Origin: Planctomycetes bacterium B3_Pla
Lineage (GTDB): Bacteria > Planctomycetota > Phycisphaerae > Sedimentisphaerales > Anaerobacaceae
Direction: 5' to 3'
Length of the DNA stretch: 64,000 nt
NCBI GenBank assembly: GCA_005223045.1
Contig: NJBM01000007.1
Span: 62,001-126,000, forward strand
Under the pieces are notes generated by a model. It had not been told where the DNA came from. It made no database searches and worked only from the letters and a program-made list of their open reading frames with translations. The position numbers were made by a program, and so were the translations under genes. This document shows, one piece after another, positions 1 to 11,119 of this stretch; the first letter of the stretch is position 1, and each line of letters starts with the position of its first letter.

Positions 1-623
1 AAAAGATCCAGGTCGCTGCCGTTGGGAATCACAGTGACCTTCTTAGCCGGCACGCCCGTGTGCATGATTCCTTCCTTCATACCGGGTGAAAGAGCAACGA
101 TATGCTTTGCCCCCTCGTATATTTTCACTGCCATTCGACGTAACCACCATATACCCAAAGGATTCTTCAAAGCCCCTACATTGACCAGGGCCTCGGGCCA
201 CAGGTCGCGAACCTCGAAGACAAACGGAACGTCAAAGTGTTGGCCCAAAGCCAGGCCTGCCAGGCCGATAGTCAGCGGCGTGTGTGTGGCAAAGACGACG
301 TCAGGCTTGAGTAGTCCCTTGCCGATGCGACAGGCCAACCGTGCAAACTGATAGAACTTGAGCATACGCTGCCAGCCGGTCATGCCCGTACCGACCTGTG
401 GATCGTTGTAGGCTGCGGCAATGGCAACGACGTTTATACCTTCGGTCTCGAACTCAGCGTATTGCTCGCTTTGAGGTACTGTGAACTCCCGGTTCGCCAG
501 CCCCGATGTAATCATTGTTACGCGGTGACCCTTGCCAACAAGTCGCCGGGCAAACTCGTAGGAGCGCGTGCCGGTCATCCCTTTTCGTGTCGCAAAGTAT
601 TGGTGCAGATAAAGAATGTGCAT
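1..623 (-). CDS. Glycosyltransferase family 4, WbuB-like (partial, 3' end outside window)
   Basis: Reading the minus strand from an ATG at 623 gives 207 uninterrupted codons that leave the window. The protein begins MHILYLHQYFATRKGMTGTR, which is the N-terminal GT-B half typical of WbuB/WcaI-like GT4 enzymes, and continues with an EVRDLWPEAL segment and a SPGMKEGI segment that are characteristic of this family. It would transfer a sugar from a nucleotide donor to the growing lipid-linked repeat unit on the cytoplasmic face of the membrane. It is the last visible gene of the exopolysaccharide operon, 10 bp after a short remnant gene. The catalytic C-terminal half (E-x7-E) is not in the window. 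Family assignment is firm; acceptor and sugar are unknown. Confidence 0.85.
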   Translation of the reverse strand, partial: MHILYLHQYFATRKGMTGTRSYEFARRLVGKGHRVTMITSGLANREFTVPQSEQYAEFETEGINVVAIAAAYNDPQVGTGMTGWQRMLKFYQFARLACRIGKGLLKPDVVFATHTPLTIGLAGLALGQHFDVPFVFEVRDLWPEALVNVGALKNPLGIWWLRRMAVKIYEGAKHIVALSPGMKEGIMHTGVPAKKVTVIPNGSDLDL

Positions 624-633
624 AATTATCAAC

Positions 634-789
634 TTACCAATAAATGCCTTCGTAACAACCTGCGTTTCGATCTACGCCCTTGATATCAGCGATGTCCAGC
701 ACACGAAACACGGTATCGAGCCTGTCCCGGAGCAGACACGCAGCGCTGACAACTCCGACGTAACCCATTCCGAATATGCCGATTCTCAT
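634..789 (-). pseudogene. Internally deleted nucleotide-sugar 6-dehydrogenase (GDP-mannose / UDP-glucose type), 51 codons
   Basis: Seen: the ATG at 789 overlaps the stop of the upstream glycosyltransferase in an ATGA, and a 51-residue frame runs to TAA at 634-636. The first 22 residues, MRIGIFGMGYVGVVSAACLL followed by RD, are the Rossmann NAD-binding start (GxGYVG) of GDP-mannose/UDP-glucose 6-dehydrogenases. The last part, ending in GCYEGIYW, resembles the conserved C-terminal tail (EGICW-like) of GDP-mannose dehydrogenases. Inference: about 400 central codons are missing and the two ends are joined in frame, so the product cannot be an active dehydrogenase. A natural deletion or an assembly collapse would both give this. 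The N-terminal identity is clear; the C-terminal match is from memory and weaker. Confidence 0.65.
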
Positions 790-1877
790 TTTTCTTCTCC
801 GGCGACCAGCTTTTGGTATATCCTCTCGAGGCTTTTCATATTTGTCTTTCTGTCTCCGGATTCAACGACTTTTTCGCGATTGCACTTCGCGGCATCGACG
901 GCAAGCTGTGGATGGTCGTGCAGCCGCAGGATACACTTCGCCAAATCATCCGCATCACCAACTTTATGAAGTAAGCCGTCGACATTGTGGCTCAGCCATG
1001 CCGAGTTGGCCTTTATGTCTGAGACAATCGGAAACAAGCCTGTTGCCATTGCCTCAAAAAGAGACAAACTTGCCCCATCCCACAGCGACGCCGAAAGATA
1101 AACGTCGTGCCGGTTGAGGACTTCCGGCAGATTATCATTGTTCACTCTGCCCGTAAAGCTCACGCTGTCATCCAGACCGACTTGCCTGACATGTTGCTTC
1201 AATGTCCCCAGTAAAGATCCATCGCCAACAAAAGTCATTTCAAACCCAATCCCTTTTCCTTTGAGCAGGGCAAGAGCATCGAGAATTGTGCGATGGTCAA
1301 ACACCGGTTCCAGGCGTCTGGTACACACCAATCTTAATGGTCGGGACCGGTTTATTGCCGGTCGTTCGATGAGTGAGAATCTCTCAGTGTCGATCCCAAG
1401 CGTGAGAGTTTCAATCTTATCAGGGCTGATGCCAAGGCTGACGACCTTGTCATGAAGATTTCTTGAGACGGCATTTACGCAATCGGCGTACTCGAATATC
1501 CTCTTCAACAGCAGCCGCCAGACTCTTGACTTGATCCCGACAGTCAAGTCGCTTCCGTGCACTGTCACGATGGCCGGATGGAAACCGCAAACTAATGCCG
1601 TGAGTCCGCAACTGGTGGCATAGTGAGCGTGCACGATGTCGGGCCTGAGTTTCTTTATCAACCTTCTTGCACGAAGCATGCTGATCGGATACTTCCACTT
1701 GCCCTCGCTCTCGGAATATTTCCTGCCCAGCCCTACGTTGTAAGTCGGCACTCCGCGCTGCGGCCCAGGAGACAACGAAACGAAATGTACATCATGACCG
1801 GCCTCTTTGAAATAATCAAGGTACGACCCGATATGCGTGAATGTCCCGAGAGAGATAAAGCAAATTCGCATCTGCAA
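786..1877 (-). CDS. Glycosyltransferase family 4
   Basis: A 363-residue GT-B fold glycosyltransferase. The N-terminal domain starts MRICFISLGTFTHIGSYLDY and contains the HAHYATSCGL and VTVHGSDL segments of GT4 enzymes. The C-terminal donor-binding half has LRLVCTRRLEPVF, FVGDGS and SLFEAMATGLFPIVSD, which holds the conserved glutamate region (E-A-M-A-x-G). The length is normal for the family. It lies 9 bp downstream of another GT4 gene and overlaps the following remnant by 4 bp, so it is part of one transcript. ATG codons exist at 1877 and 1871; the first is used here. Sugar and acceptor specificity cannot be read from the sequence. Confidence 0.9.
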   Translation of the reverse strand: MQMRICFISLGTFTHIGSYLDYFKEAGHDVHFVSLSPGPQRGVPTYNVGLGRKYSESEGKWKYPISMLRARRLIKKLRPDIVHAHYATSCGLTALVCGFHPAIVTVHGSDLTVGIKSRVWRLLLKRIFEYADCVNAVSRNLHDKVVSLGISPDKIETLTLGIDTERFSLIERPAINRSRPLRLVCTRRLEPVFDHRTILDALALLKGKGIGFEMTFVGDGSLLGTLKQHVRQVGLDDSVSFTGRVNNDNLPEVLNRHDVYLSASLWDGASLSLFEAMATGLFPIVSDIKANSAWLSHNVDGLLHKVGDADDLAKCILRLHDHPQLAVDAAKCNREKVVESGDRKTNMKSLERIYQKLVAGEEK

Positions 1878-1886
1878 CCTATATAT

Positions 1887-3041
1887 TTACGACATCTCAC
1901 TTAGCACGTCGCGATATGCCTGCAAAGTTTTCTCGCATACAGCCGAAGCCTTGAATCTTTTCATGGCGGCCTCTTTCGCTAAGCGCCCCATAGACAGAGC
2001 TAGCGCCTCATCCGACAGAATCTTCGAGACTGTCCCGCAGATGTTCTTCGTGTCATGAGGATCGACAAGGAAACCCGTTTTTCCATATTCGATCATCCGC
2101 GGGATTCCGCCCACCTCTGCTGCGACAACGGGCACACCAACTGCCATTGCTTCTGCGATGCTCAGCGGAGCGTTTTCCTGGAACGACGGTACGACCAGAC
2201 AATTCGCCCTGGACAGCTCGAATTGCACATCTTTGATATTGATATTCCCCAGGAAGTGCACTTTGTCTCGAATGCCCTCTGCCCTGGCCTGCCGCTGGCA
2301 CGCCTTCAGATATCCGGCATCCGACGTCCCGGCAATCCGAAGCTGTGCGTCGGGGAACTGTTCGGCGATAAGAGCAAATGCCTTTATCATTCCAAGGATG
2401 TTCTTTAACGGCCTGATTCTGCTACAACAGAATATCCGGCCCGGTTCAAACTCCCACTCAACGTCAAAATAGGAATCCGCAACGGGATTCTCGATAAGCC
2501 ATGTTTTCTGAATCCTGTTCCCGGCCGGCAGAAACTTTCGCACATATTCGCTTATTAAAATAACGTGCGGGACCAGGCGGCGTCCATACCCTTCGGTCAA
2601 CTTCAAGAGCAGCCGCTTAGGCCGGCGAAGAATACCCCACCGGCTATCCCACATTGCATCGCGCTCCGCAATCCCGTGTATCGTAAGAACATTCGGCTGT
2701 TCGCAGTTCGCCGCTAAGAATGTGGTGCCCTGAAAATGTACGATGTCCGGATTGATTTGGCTCAGGAGAGACTTTATCTGCCGCTTACCGGCAATAATGT
2801 CGTAAACCGTCCCAGGCAGAAAACTCCAGAATCCTTTCTTTCCTATCCTGTAAACATTGAAGTTTCCCCATCCTTCACAGGTAATTTCGCCGCCATTACC
2901 CTTGGGAGCAACTACTGTCAACTTGACGTCGGGATGCCTGCCGAGTTCATCGGCGAGATATCTCGCAACGCCGGCCACACCGCCGTCGATAGATTGAGTA
3001 TCCCGAGGAAAAACTGTAACCATTGCTATGTGCATCTGCAT
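1887..3041 (-). CDS. Glycosyltransferase family 4
   Basis: A 384-residue GT4 enzyme. The N-terminus MHIAMVTVFPRDTQSIDGGV carries the glycine-rich acceptor loop. The middle has TIHGIAERDAM and LISEYVRKFL. The donor domain has GRIFCCSRIRPLKNI and APLSIAEAMAVGVPVVAAEV, with the E-x7-E type catalytic region. It would add one sugar of the repeat unit on the cytoplasmic side. It follows the membrane polymerase/ligase gene by 7 bp and precedes the next glycosyltransferase by 9 bp, so translation is probably coupled. Specificity is not inferable. Confidence 0.9.
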   Translation of the reverse strand: MQMHIAMVTVFPRDTQSIDGGVAGVARYLADELGRHPDVKLTVVAPKGNGGEITCEGWGNFNVYRIGKKGFWSFLPGTVYDIIAGKRQIKSLLSQINPDIVHFQGTTFLAANCEQPNVLTIHGIAERDAMWDSRWGILRRPKRLLLKLTEGYGRRLVPHVILISEYVRKFLPAGNRIQKTWLIENPVADSYFDVEWEFEPGRIFCCSRIRPLKNILGMIKAFALIAEQFPDAQLRIAGTSDAGYLKACQRQARAEGIRDKVHFLGNINIKDVQFELSRANCLVVPSFQENAPLSIAEAMAVGVPVVAAEVGGIPRMIEYGKTGFLVDPHDTKNICGTVSKILSDEALALSMGRLAKEAAMKRFKASAVCEKTLQAYRDVLSEMS

Positions 3042-3048
3042 GTCTCGA

Positions 3049-4503
3049 TCAGGCGAATTGTTCCTGCGGCAGGAAATCTTCTTCGTACTCCGGCTCCGGC
3101 ATCAGCTCATCCTCCGTCTCGCTGAAGAACCAGGCCATTCTTTCGCTGGCCATAACAAACGCGAGGAAGACCCAGTAGTGTTTCTGGTACAACTGCCCCA
3201 CGTTCATGCCCATCACCAACAGATATGTAAGAATCGCCCTGGCGTACAATTTCTCCAGGCCGAGCGGAATGCGTTTTACAGTCAACATGAGCATAACTAT
3301 GAACAACCCGAAGAGAACAGCGGCCGGTATTCCGTAGAGTCCGAGAGCTAAAAAGAAGTCGCTATGAGGCAAAATTCTAAGACCGCTTTGCTCGAACCAT
3401 CCGTAGTAACTTGTTCCCAACGGTTTTCTTACGGCGGATTTTGCAGCCTGCTTGATGGGCATCATCCTGTAGCTGACCGCCTCCTTGGCCTGGTGGATGT
3501 CTGTCAGCCGTGCCGCAACTCCCGCCTCCAATCCTCGCCTTCTTACTATCAGCCCCGCTGAGACCGAAGCCAGCACAATGACGGCAAGCAGTAACGCCGC
3601 AAGGGCCGGTTTGCGCACCATCTGCCTGATAAACAGCAACGGCGACAATACTGTAAACGCCAATGCAATCAGAGCGCCGCGAGAGCCGATCTTGAGCAGC
3701 ATGATCGGGAGAAACAGAATTGCGGCAAGATACAATATTCTCCAGAATATGCTCCTGTCGCGGGCAAGCAGGTAGATCGCGGCCAGGAACGCCATCGCGG
3801 CAAGTGTCGCCAACATGTTCGCGTCGGTCGCCTCGCCGAGAGTGGCTGCGTACCTGTGCTCCGGCGAGTCCTCCATCGCTCTTATTGCCGAGCCGGTTAT
3901 GAAGGTCAGTGCTATTGTCCCCAATGTCCCGATCACGTATGCTCTTGACGCCCAGCGAAAGGTTTTTTCGCCGTTCGTTTGCAGTATCCAGTACACGATG
4001 AAAATGAGCATAAGAAGCTGAACCTGTGTGAAGGCGCGCACCAGCTCAAGGCCGAGATACGGGCCTGCCAACGAAGCCAGGCAGACCCAGAGTGTGTAAA
4101 ACACCACTACCCATAACGCCTTGTTGCCGATACGCAATCCCGGGCGGGTTATCAACAGGTTCATTGTAAAACTGACTGCGAGGGCTATGCCGACGCCTCT
4201 ATCGAGGCTGAAGAATTTTCCATAGCCAATACCGGCGCCGGTTGGCAATACTAACATCATAATGCAAAGACCGAAAGTAGGCTTGATGACCATGCCGATG
4301 AATGTCGGTACGGCTATAATTACCGCCCCAACCACGGGATTCTTCGCAAGAAAGATTACGGCAAATCCAATCAAGGACATTACAAGCCAACCGGCAAAAA
4401 GCAGAACGTTTATCGCCGGAGGCAATTGGATGTCGGAAGTCCGCTCGCCCTGCTCGCAAGTCAATTCATCTTCGTATATTTCATTTTCGTATTCGCTGTA
4501 CAT
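3049..4503 (-). CDS. O-antigen polymerase/ligase family membrane protein (Wzy/WaaL-like)
   Basis: A 484-residue, very hydrophobic protein with about a dozen predicted membrane segments. A charged N-terminal tail (roughly 30 residues) is followed by transmembrane helices from about residue 32. A large soluble loop around residues 320-375 contains the SYRMMPIKQAAKSAVRKPLG region and a following HSDFFLALGLYGIPA segment, which matches the periplasmic loop plus H-S/N-x-(F/Y)-L pattern of O-antigen ligase/Wzy proteins. It would polymerise repeat units or attach the chain at the outer face of the inner membrane. Its place between a kinase gene and GT4 genes fits. Polymerase versus ligase cannot be separated here. 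Confidence 0.8.
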   Translation of the reverse strand: MYSEYENEIYEDELTCEQGERTSDIQLPPAINVLLFAGWLVMSLIGFAVIFLAKNPVVGAVIIAVPTFIGMVIKPTFGLCIMMLVLPTGAGIGYGKFFSLDRGVGIALAVSFTMNLLITRPGLRIGNKALWVVVFYTLWVCLASLAGPYLGLELVRAFTQVQLLMLIFIVYWILQTNGEKTFRWASRAYVIGTLGTIALTFITGSAIRAMEDSPEHRYAATLGEATDANMLATLAAMAFLAAIYLLARDRSIFWRILYLAAILFLPIMLLKIGSRGALIALAFTVLSPLLFIRQMVRKPALAALLLAVIVLASVSAGLIVRRRGLEAGVAARLTDIHQAKEAVSYRMMPIKQAAKSAVRKPLGTSYYGWFEQSGLRILPHSDFFLALGLYGIPAAVLFGLFIVMLMLTVKRIPLGLEKLYARAILTYLLVMGMNVGQLYQKHYWVFLAFVMASERMAWFFSETEDELMPEPEYEEDFLPQEQFA

Positions 4504-4512
4504 ATAGAACTC

Positions 4513-5277
4513 CTAACCTGGCAGTTCGTGCCTGCGCAGGAACAGACAGAAACGAGCATGCATCACTGTCTGACAAAACATGTAACCCATAGCCCTCAAC
4601 GGTCGTCTTTGCCGCGCGAGGTGCCGGATGTTCTTTCTCTGCAATCGGCATATCTTCGACGAATAGTTCTTGAAGTCGTTCAGTTTCACTTCGGCCGAGA
4701 TTTCGCAGTATCCTTTCAAAAACGTATCGGCCATTCCCTTGGCATCCCAGTTCAATATTCTCCGATAGGGAGCGCCGTGGAAGACTGAGCTTATGAACAA
4801 GAGAATGTCGAAGTAGCGGCTCCCATAAGTGGGAGTTCTTGCCACCATTGGCGCCGCCGACCAGTCCAATATGACAAGGTTTCCGGAGGGTTCGTGAAAG
4901 CACACGTTGATACATGCAAAATCACCATGGATGAAAACGTTCTCGTCGGCTGCGGCCATCCATCCCGGCGGCAGCTCGTGCTTCATATCTTCGGGCAAGG
5001 TCAAGTCTCGGTGAATGATCCCCAGGGCCTGTCCCGTTTTTTTAAGAAGTTCAGGCAGTCGCCGGTCTCTGCGGATCGCCAGATCGAGCAACGTGACCAA
5101 ACCATTCAGTCGCTCGAATTCAAGCACGCCGGCTTCGGCATCGAAGCCGACCACTTTCGGGACGTCGAACAGCCCACTGTCTTTGCCGATCTCATACGCC
5201 CTGGACGCCTTGGTCGCTTCGACAGCCAACAGGTTTGATTCCCCGGTCTTTCGAACAATATCACCGATAAACTCCAT
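4513..5277 (-). CDS. Phosphotransferase of the APH / lipopolysaccharide-kinase-like fold
   Basis: A 254-residue protein with a kinase-like fold. The catalytic loop is visible as IIHRDLTLPE and, further on, FIHGDFACINVCF (HGDxxxxN), followed by LVILDWSAAP, the metal-binding DW/S segment. The N-lobe is short and lacks an obvious glycine loop, but has the lysine-bearing stretch near residues 15-35. Such proteins phosphorylate small molecules or sugars of lipopolysaccharide (APH, choline kinase, WaaP/RfaP families). Being 3 bp after a methyltransferase and 9 bp before a polymerase gene, it most likely modifies a glycan or lipid intermediate. The substrate is unknown. Confidence 0.7.
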   Translation of the reverse strand: MEFIGDIVRKTGESNLLAVEATKASRAYEIGKDSGLFDVPKVVGFDAEAGVLEFERLNGLVTLLDLAIRRDRRLPELLKKTGQALGIIHRDLTLPEDMKHELPPGWMAAADENVFIHGDFACINVCFHEPSGNLVILDWSAAPMVARTPTYGSRYFDILLFISSVFHGAPYRRILNWDAKGMADTFLKGYCEISAEVKLNDFKNYSSKICRLQRKNIRHLARQRRPLRAMGYMFCQTVMHARFCLFLRRHELPG

Positions 5278-5280
5278 CAG

Positions 5281-6051
5281 TTATTTCCTCGAAGCAGAAG
5301 CGTCACCGCCATGATTTTTGCGCCGGCGACAAACGGCAATAGGGCTCTCAGAGAATCGCTTCAGGAAGTCAAACCTGCACGCAATACTGTCTATCGCACG
5401 ATTCAACCGGAATGGAACCGGAACCTTCGGAGGATGGAAAAAACCCACAGGATAAATCTCGACTATTTCCAATCCCACACTCTCGACAAGTTTCTTCATC
5501 TCGCCGACACTCATGACATTGAATATTCCCTCCGGATTCTTCCGCAGATGGCGCGCATACAGGAGTCTGATCCAGGGCGACCCGAGACTATGATGATTGT
5601 TGAACACAAAATAACCATCCTCGGCCAGCAACTCGACAAGTGCTTTGATCGCCGCCGAGCGCAGCTCCGGTTCGGCATTGAGGAAGAACCGAAAAGCGGT
5701 TATCAGGTTGAATTTCCGTCCCTTCAAAACATTATCCTGGGTTATGTCCGCTTCGATTATCTCCGTGCGCTCGAGCTTCTTGCCGGCGACCGCCAACATA
5801 GAGCCGGACACGTCAACGCCCGTCGATGTTTTTACACGATTCTCCAGGAGACTTGTTATGCGCCCCGTCCCGCACGCAAAGTCGAGCAAATCAACGTCCC
5901 TGCCGGCGAAGTACTTGTCTAAAATCCTCAGGATGATTTCCTGCTCACGCGACCAGAGAAATCTCTCCCAGGCTTCGGTTTGATAGTGCGCTTCGTATTC
6001 GGCGCCTTTTGCTGCGTATTTGTGAGATTCTGTGTAACTGATTTTAACCAC
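5281..6051 (-). CDS. Class I SAM-dependent methyltransferase
   Basis: The SAM-binding motif I is clear as VDLLDFACGTGRITS (D/G-x-G-x-G type), followed by the acidic motif II in STGVDVSGSML and by motif III EIIEADIT. I place the start at a GTG at 6051, because it follows a purine-rich AAGGTAGG at a workable distance and clears the stop of the upstream flippase at 6056; an ATG at 6081 would overlap that gene. This gives 256 residues, normal for the family. It probably methylates a sugar or the chain end of the polysaccharide. It is coupled to the kinase gene 3 bp downstream. Confidence 0.85.
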   Translation of the reverse strand: MVKISYTESHKYAAKGAEYEAHYQTEAWERFLWSREQEIILRILDKYFAGRDVDLLDFACGTGRITSLLENRVKTSTGVDVSGSMLAVAGKKLERTEIIEADITQDNVLKGRKFNLITAFRFFLNAEPELRSAAIKALVELLAEDGYFVFNNHHSLGSPWIRLLYARHLRKNPEGIFNVMSVGEMKKLVESVGLEIVEIYPVGFFHPPKVPVPFRLNRAIDSIACRFDFLKRFSESPIAVCRRRKNHGGDASASRK

Positions 6052-6055
6052 TGTC

Positions 6056-7603
6056 CTACCTTCGCAGAGCAATGCGGGCAAATCGTTTTTGCTCGATCTC
6101 TTTCAGACTCAGGAACCAGCCGCCTACTGCTGTCATGATCACAGCGGCAATCACCACGCCGGCGATTCCAAGCCATGAATTCGGCGGAGCGGCACATTTC
6201 CAAACGCTTATCATGGCTATTACCGGCAATGAACCCAATATGGCCGGACGCCAGACCTCGCGCACACTTTCCGAAGCGGAAATGGCCATTTCCCAGTTAA
6301 AATATATCGGCAGAATCACGCCGGATATTAGCACCATCGGCAGGAAATTCGACCAGGCTATTCCCAGCAATCCCCAATTGAACACTTTCACCGAAATAAC
6401 AGAAGCCGAGACGCAAAGCAGCGCCATCAAAGCGGTAAGAATGCCGAAAATCTTGTGTCGGCCGCACCCCACCAAAACCAGGAAGTTGCTGTGCTGGGCC
6501 AGTCTCAAGCAGTGTCCCACAGCGAGGATAGCCAGGATCACAGCCATTCCGTCAACTGTTGCGGCGTCCTCGAATTTGTCTCCGAAGCATACCCATAGAA
6601 ACTCTCTGCCCATCACGACCAGAAAGAACCCGCTGGGAATTATCAGCAACAGACTGTATTTCTGTGTCAGAAAGGCAATTTCTTTCACCCGCGCATGGTC
6701 ATCTCTGGCATCGAGGTCGCTGACAGCCGGCTTTATCGCCGCCGTAAAGGCCTGAAGCAGTTGCGAGAGCAATACTGCCGCGGCGGCCGCAACAGTGAAC
6801 TGACTTATCTCGGCGGAACTCATGAAAATGCCAATTATCAGATTACTAGCATAATAAATGATCGTAGCCCCTATCGCATAAAGAAACGTGTTTATTCCGT
6901 AAGCCAGCATTTCACCCAAGAGCCGCAAATCTATCTTTGCAAGAGACAATGATGCTGCCGGCAGCAGTTTCCTGACAAAAACAGTATGCGATACTCTCAT
7001 GGCAATTTCACTCAGGCCAAACACCGCCCCCGTTGTCAGCAGACCGTAACCTCGCAACAGCAACACGACCAACAGCGTGGTGCGCAACAACAATGTGATT
7101 AGCGTCACCAGGTTGATGAGATCGTATCGCTGCAAGCCGCTCAGTACCGCGGTAGATGGCTGCAAAGGCATCGCAAGGGCAAAGCCGAATCCAACCACCA
7201 GCACGAGTGTCCCGGCGGTCCTCACCAGTTCAGGTTCGATGGCAAACCAGGAGCCGACGTTGTGGCAAATAAGTAAACTTGCCGTCACAAGCACAATGGC
7301 CAGGGCGGTGAAGAAGAACAATGACGTGTTGATTACCCGTTGGATCCCGTCGGCATCGTTCTTTGCCAGGTACACCGGTATGTATCTGTTTATGGAACTG
7401 TTCAAACCCATACTTAACAGAGGAGCATAACGAAAGATAGAACCGCCAATGAGCACCCATACGCCATACCGGATCGAACCGAACTGTCCGAGAAAAAAAC
7501 GTATCAGAAAAAACCCAATGACGGCGTTGCTAACCAATGCAGCGACGTTGAATAACGTGTTGTAAACGAGTCTCCTGGAGGTTGTGACCGGTGCTTCGCT
7601 CAT
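6056..7603 (-). CDS. Oligosaccharide flippase (Wzx-type, MOP superfamily)
   Basis: A 515-residue integral membrane protein with 12-14 hydrophobic segments spread over its whole length. It opens with a short cytoplasmic tail, then VYNTLFNVAALVSNAVIGFF, which is the usual first helix of polysaccharide biosynthesis flippases, and the GVWVLIGGSIFRYAPLLSMG loop. It would move the lipid-linked repeat unit across the inner membrane before polymerisation. Genes for a polymerase-like protein, glycosyltransferases and GDP-fucose synthesis in the same operon suit a Wzx/Wzy pathway. Confidence 0.85.
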   Translation of the reverse strand: MSEAPVTTSRRLVYNTLFNVAALVSNAVIGFFLIRFFLGQFGSIRYGVWVLIGGSIFRYAPLLSMGLNSSINRYIPVYLAKNDADGIQRVINTSLFFFTALAIVLVTASLLICHNVGSWFAIEPELVRTAGTLVLVVGFGFALAMPLQPSTAVLSGLQRYDLINLVTLITLLLRTTLLVVLLLRGYGLLTTGAVFGLSEIAMRVSHTVFVRKLLPAASLSLAKIDLRLLGEMLAYGINTFLYAIGATIIYYASNLIIGIFMSSAEISQFTVAAAAAVLLSQLLQAFTAAIKPAVSDLDARDDHARVKEIAFLTQKYSLLLIIPSGFFLVVMGREFLWVCFGDKFEDAATVDGMAVILAILAVGHCLRLAQHSNFLVLVGCGRHKIFGILTALMALLCVSASVISVKVFNWGLLGIAWSNFLPMVLISGVILPIYFNWEMAISASESVREVWRPAILGSLPVIAMISVWKCAAPPNSWLGIAGVVIAAVIMTAVGGWFLSLKEIEQKRFARIALRR

Positions 7604-7623
7604 ATATTCGTCATTGACTCAGT

Positions 7624-9132
7624 TCATTCTTCGGATTCGACAAGCCGCCACAGAATACCCACTCGAACCGGGTTATAATTATCAAGTACAAATGCAGGGC
7701 AATATCCCGGCTTCGGCGAGACAACGTATATCGGCCTTTCTTTCAGCAATTGCTCAATCGTCTGCTCGTTGAATTTCGGTGCGTTCCGGCTATTCACGGT
7801 GCCTGAGACAATCTTCACATCAGGCCGTTTCCCGTTGACCTGCCGGGCCAATAGAAGAGGACCAACCGCAGTCGTATCGGCATAAATGACAGCATTCTTC
7901 TGAGCCAGGCTCAATGCCTCGTCGGCGAAGTTCTCGGCTCCTTTGTATCCGGTCTTCCAGGGCCGCAGGAAATACTCATAGTCGTCTCGGTAAGGTACGT
8001 CATCTCTCGCGCCGATATCAAGCCGCATCCTCCTGGCTAACGTCGGCCCGGCCGTATAGACGCCAACGGGCAGCAAAGTTAAAAAAAGGATAGAAAACAC
8101 CAAAACCTTGCGATTTCTCTGTTCCTGCAAAAGATGTGTTCCGAGGCCTATGAAAATCGAAACCATACAGTAGAACGGTATGAAGAACGCATATCTGTCG
8201 GGAACCGTGTAGCGGAAAGCAAAAACAAAGAACAGTACGGTTAAACCCAACAAAACATTTCTGAAACCTCGATCCAGTCGAATTTTGAAAAGTCCGAAAC
8301 AACCGGCAAGAAACAGCAAAATATTCGGCGTCGGAAAGTTGAGCAGAATATACAGAAAGTTCTCTTTCACAATCTCGGCTGACAGAGCAGTGTTGAGAAC
8401 AGCTCCCCGCCAGCGCTCGCCGAAAGCTGCCGAGGCCAAAGTGTCTGCGACATCGCCGGTCTGTACTATGTTGCTGACTATTAAATACCCATAGGGCAGC
8501 GAGCCGAAAATCCATAGCAGATCAATAATCGCCAAATCTCCGGCGCGAATTTCCTTCTTGACCAACAGAAAAATGACAAAGATGACATAACATAAGAGCG
8601 GTATCGACGCGAGTATATGAACCGCGATTGAAAGGCCGCCAAGCAATCCCAGCCAGTACAAATAGCACACTCGCTTTGTTCTTGTGTACTGCAAAAGCAT
8701 TATCAACTCTGCCAGAAACAGTGCCGTCCAGAGAGTGTATGTTTCGGCAATGCTTGCATGGCGCCAGAACGTATGGGATACAGCCAGGGTGACAGCGGCG
8801 ATTACTGCCGGCATGTTCCTGCCGAGCCACAAACGCACGAGCAGGAACATGTTCGCCACCGCCACTGCCGCTGCAATTGCCGAGACAAGATTGACCCTGT
8901 GAGTAAATTCACCGAGCGGCACGTATTTTGCGCCGATAGCCAATATGTAAAAAAGTGGATGAGAAAGGGCAAGGCCCAGAAAACCTTCAATATCGTTATG
9001 CCATACGCGATACTGAATCAGCCCGCTGTCCTGCCACAAAGCACCGGGAGCGCAACTGACTACGTAAAGCGCAAGGGCTGCGCAAAGAATTCCAAAGTAG
9101 TGCCGTGCTAATTTTGATTTTGCAACTGACAT
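7624..9132 (-). CDS. DUF2723-type multi-pass membrane protein (GT-C-like)
   Basis: About 500 residues with 10 or more membrane helices and a soluble C-terminal part. The first luminal loop has GALWQDSGLIQYRVWHND and then LSHPLFYILAIGAKY, the acidic-residue and H-P pattern of DUF2723/TMEM260 proteins, which are related to GT-C O-mannosyltransferases and are common in Bacteroidota and Planctomycetota. I chose the ATG at 9132 because the longer frame (from 9180) would run into the GDP-fucose synthase gene, which stops at 9150; no strong ribosome-binding site is seen at either. The probable role is transfer of a lipid-linked sugar on the outer face of the membrane, inferred from the fold only. 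Confidence 0.7.
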   Translation of the reverse strand: MSVAKSKLARHYFGILCAALALYVVSCAPGALWQDSGLIQYRVWHNDIEGFLGLALSHPLFYILAIGAKYVPLGEFTHRVNLVSAIAAAVAVANMFLLVRLWLGRNMPAVIAAVTLAVSHTFWRHASIAETYTLWTALFLAELIMLLQYTRTKRVCYLYWLGLLGGLSIAVHILASIPLLCYVIFVIFLLVKKEIRAGDLAIIDLLWIFGSLPYGYLIVSNIVQTGDVADTLASAAFGERWRGAVLNTALSAEIVKENFLYILLNFPTPNILLFLAGCFGLFKIRLDRGFRNVLLGLTVLFFVFAFRYTVPDRYAFFIPFYCMVSIFIGLGTHLLQEQRNRKVLVFSILFLTLLPVGVYTAGPTLARRMRLDIGARDDVPYRDDYEYFLRPWKTGYKGAENFADEALSLAQKNAVIYADTTAVGPLLLARQVNGKRPDVKIVSGTVNSRNAPKFNEQTIEQLLKERPIYVVSPKPGYCPAFVLDNYNPVRVGILWRLVESEE

Positions 9133-9149
9133 GAGTGTATTGGCGATTG

Positions 9150-11107
<1,958 letters not shown>

Positions 11108-11119
11108 GGTACCCCAACC

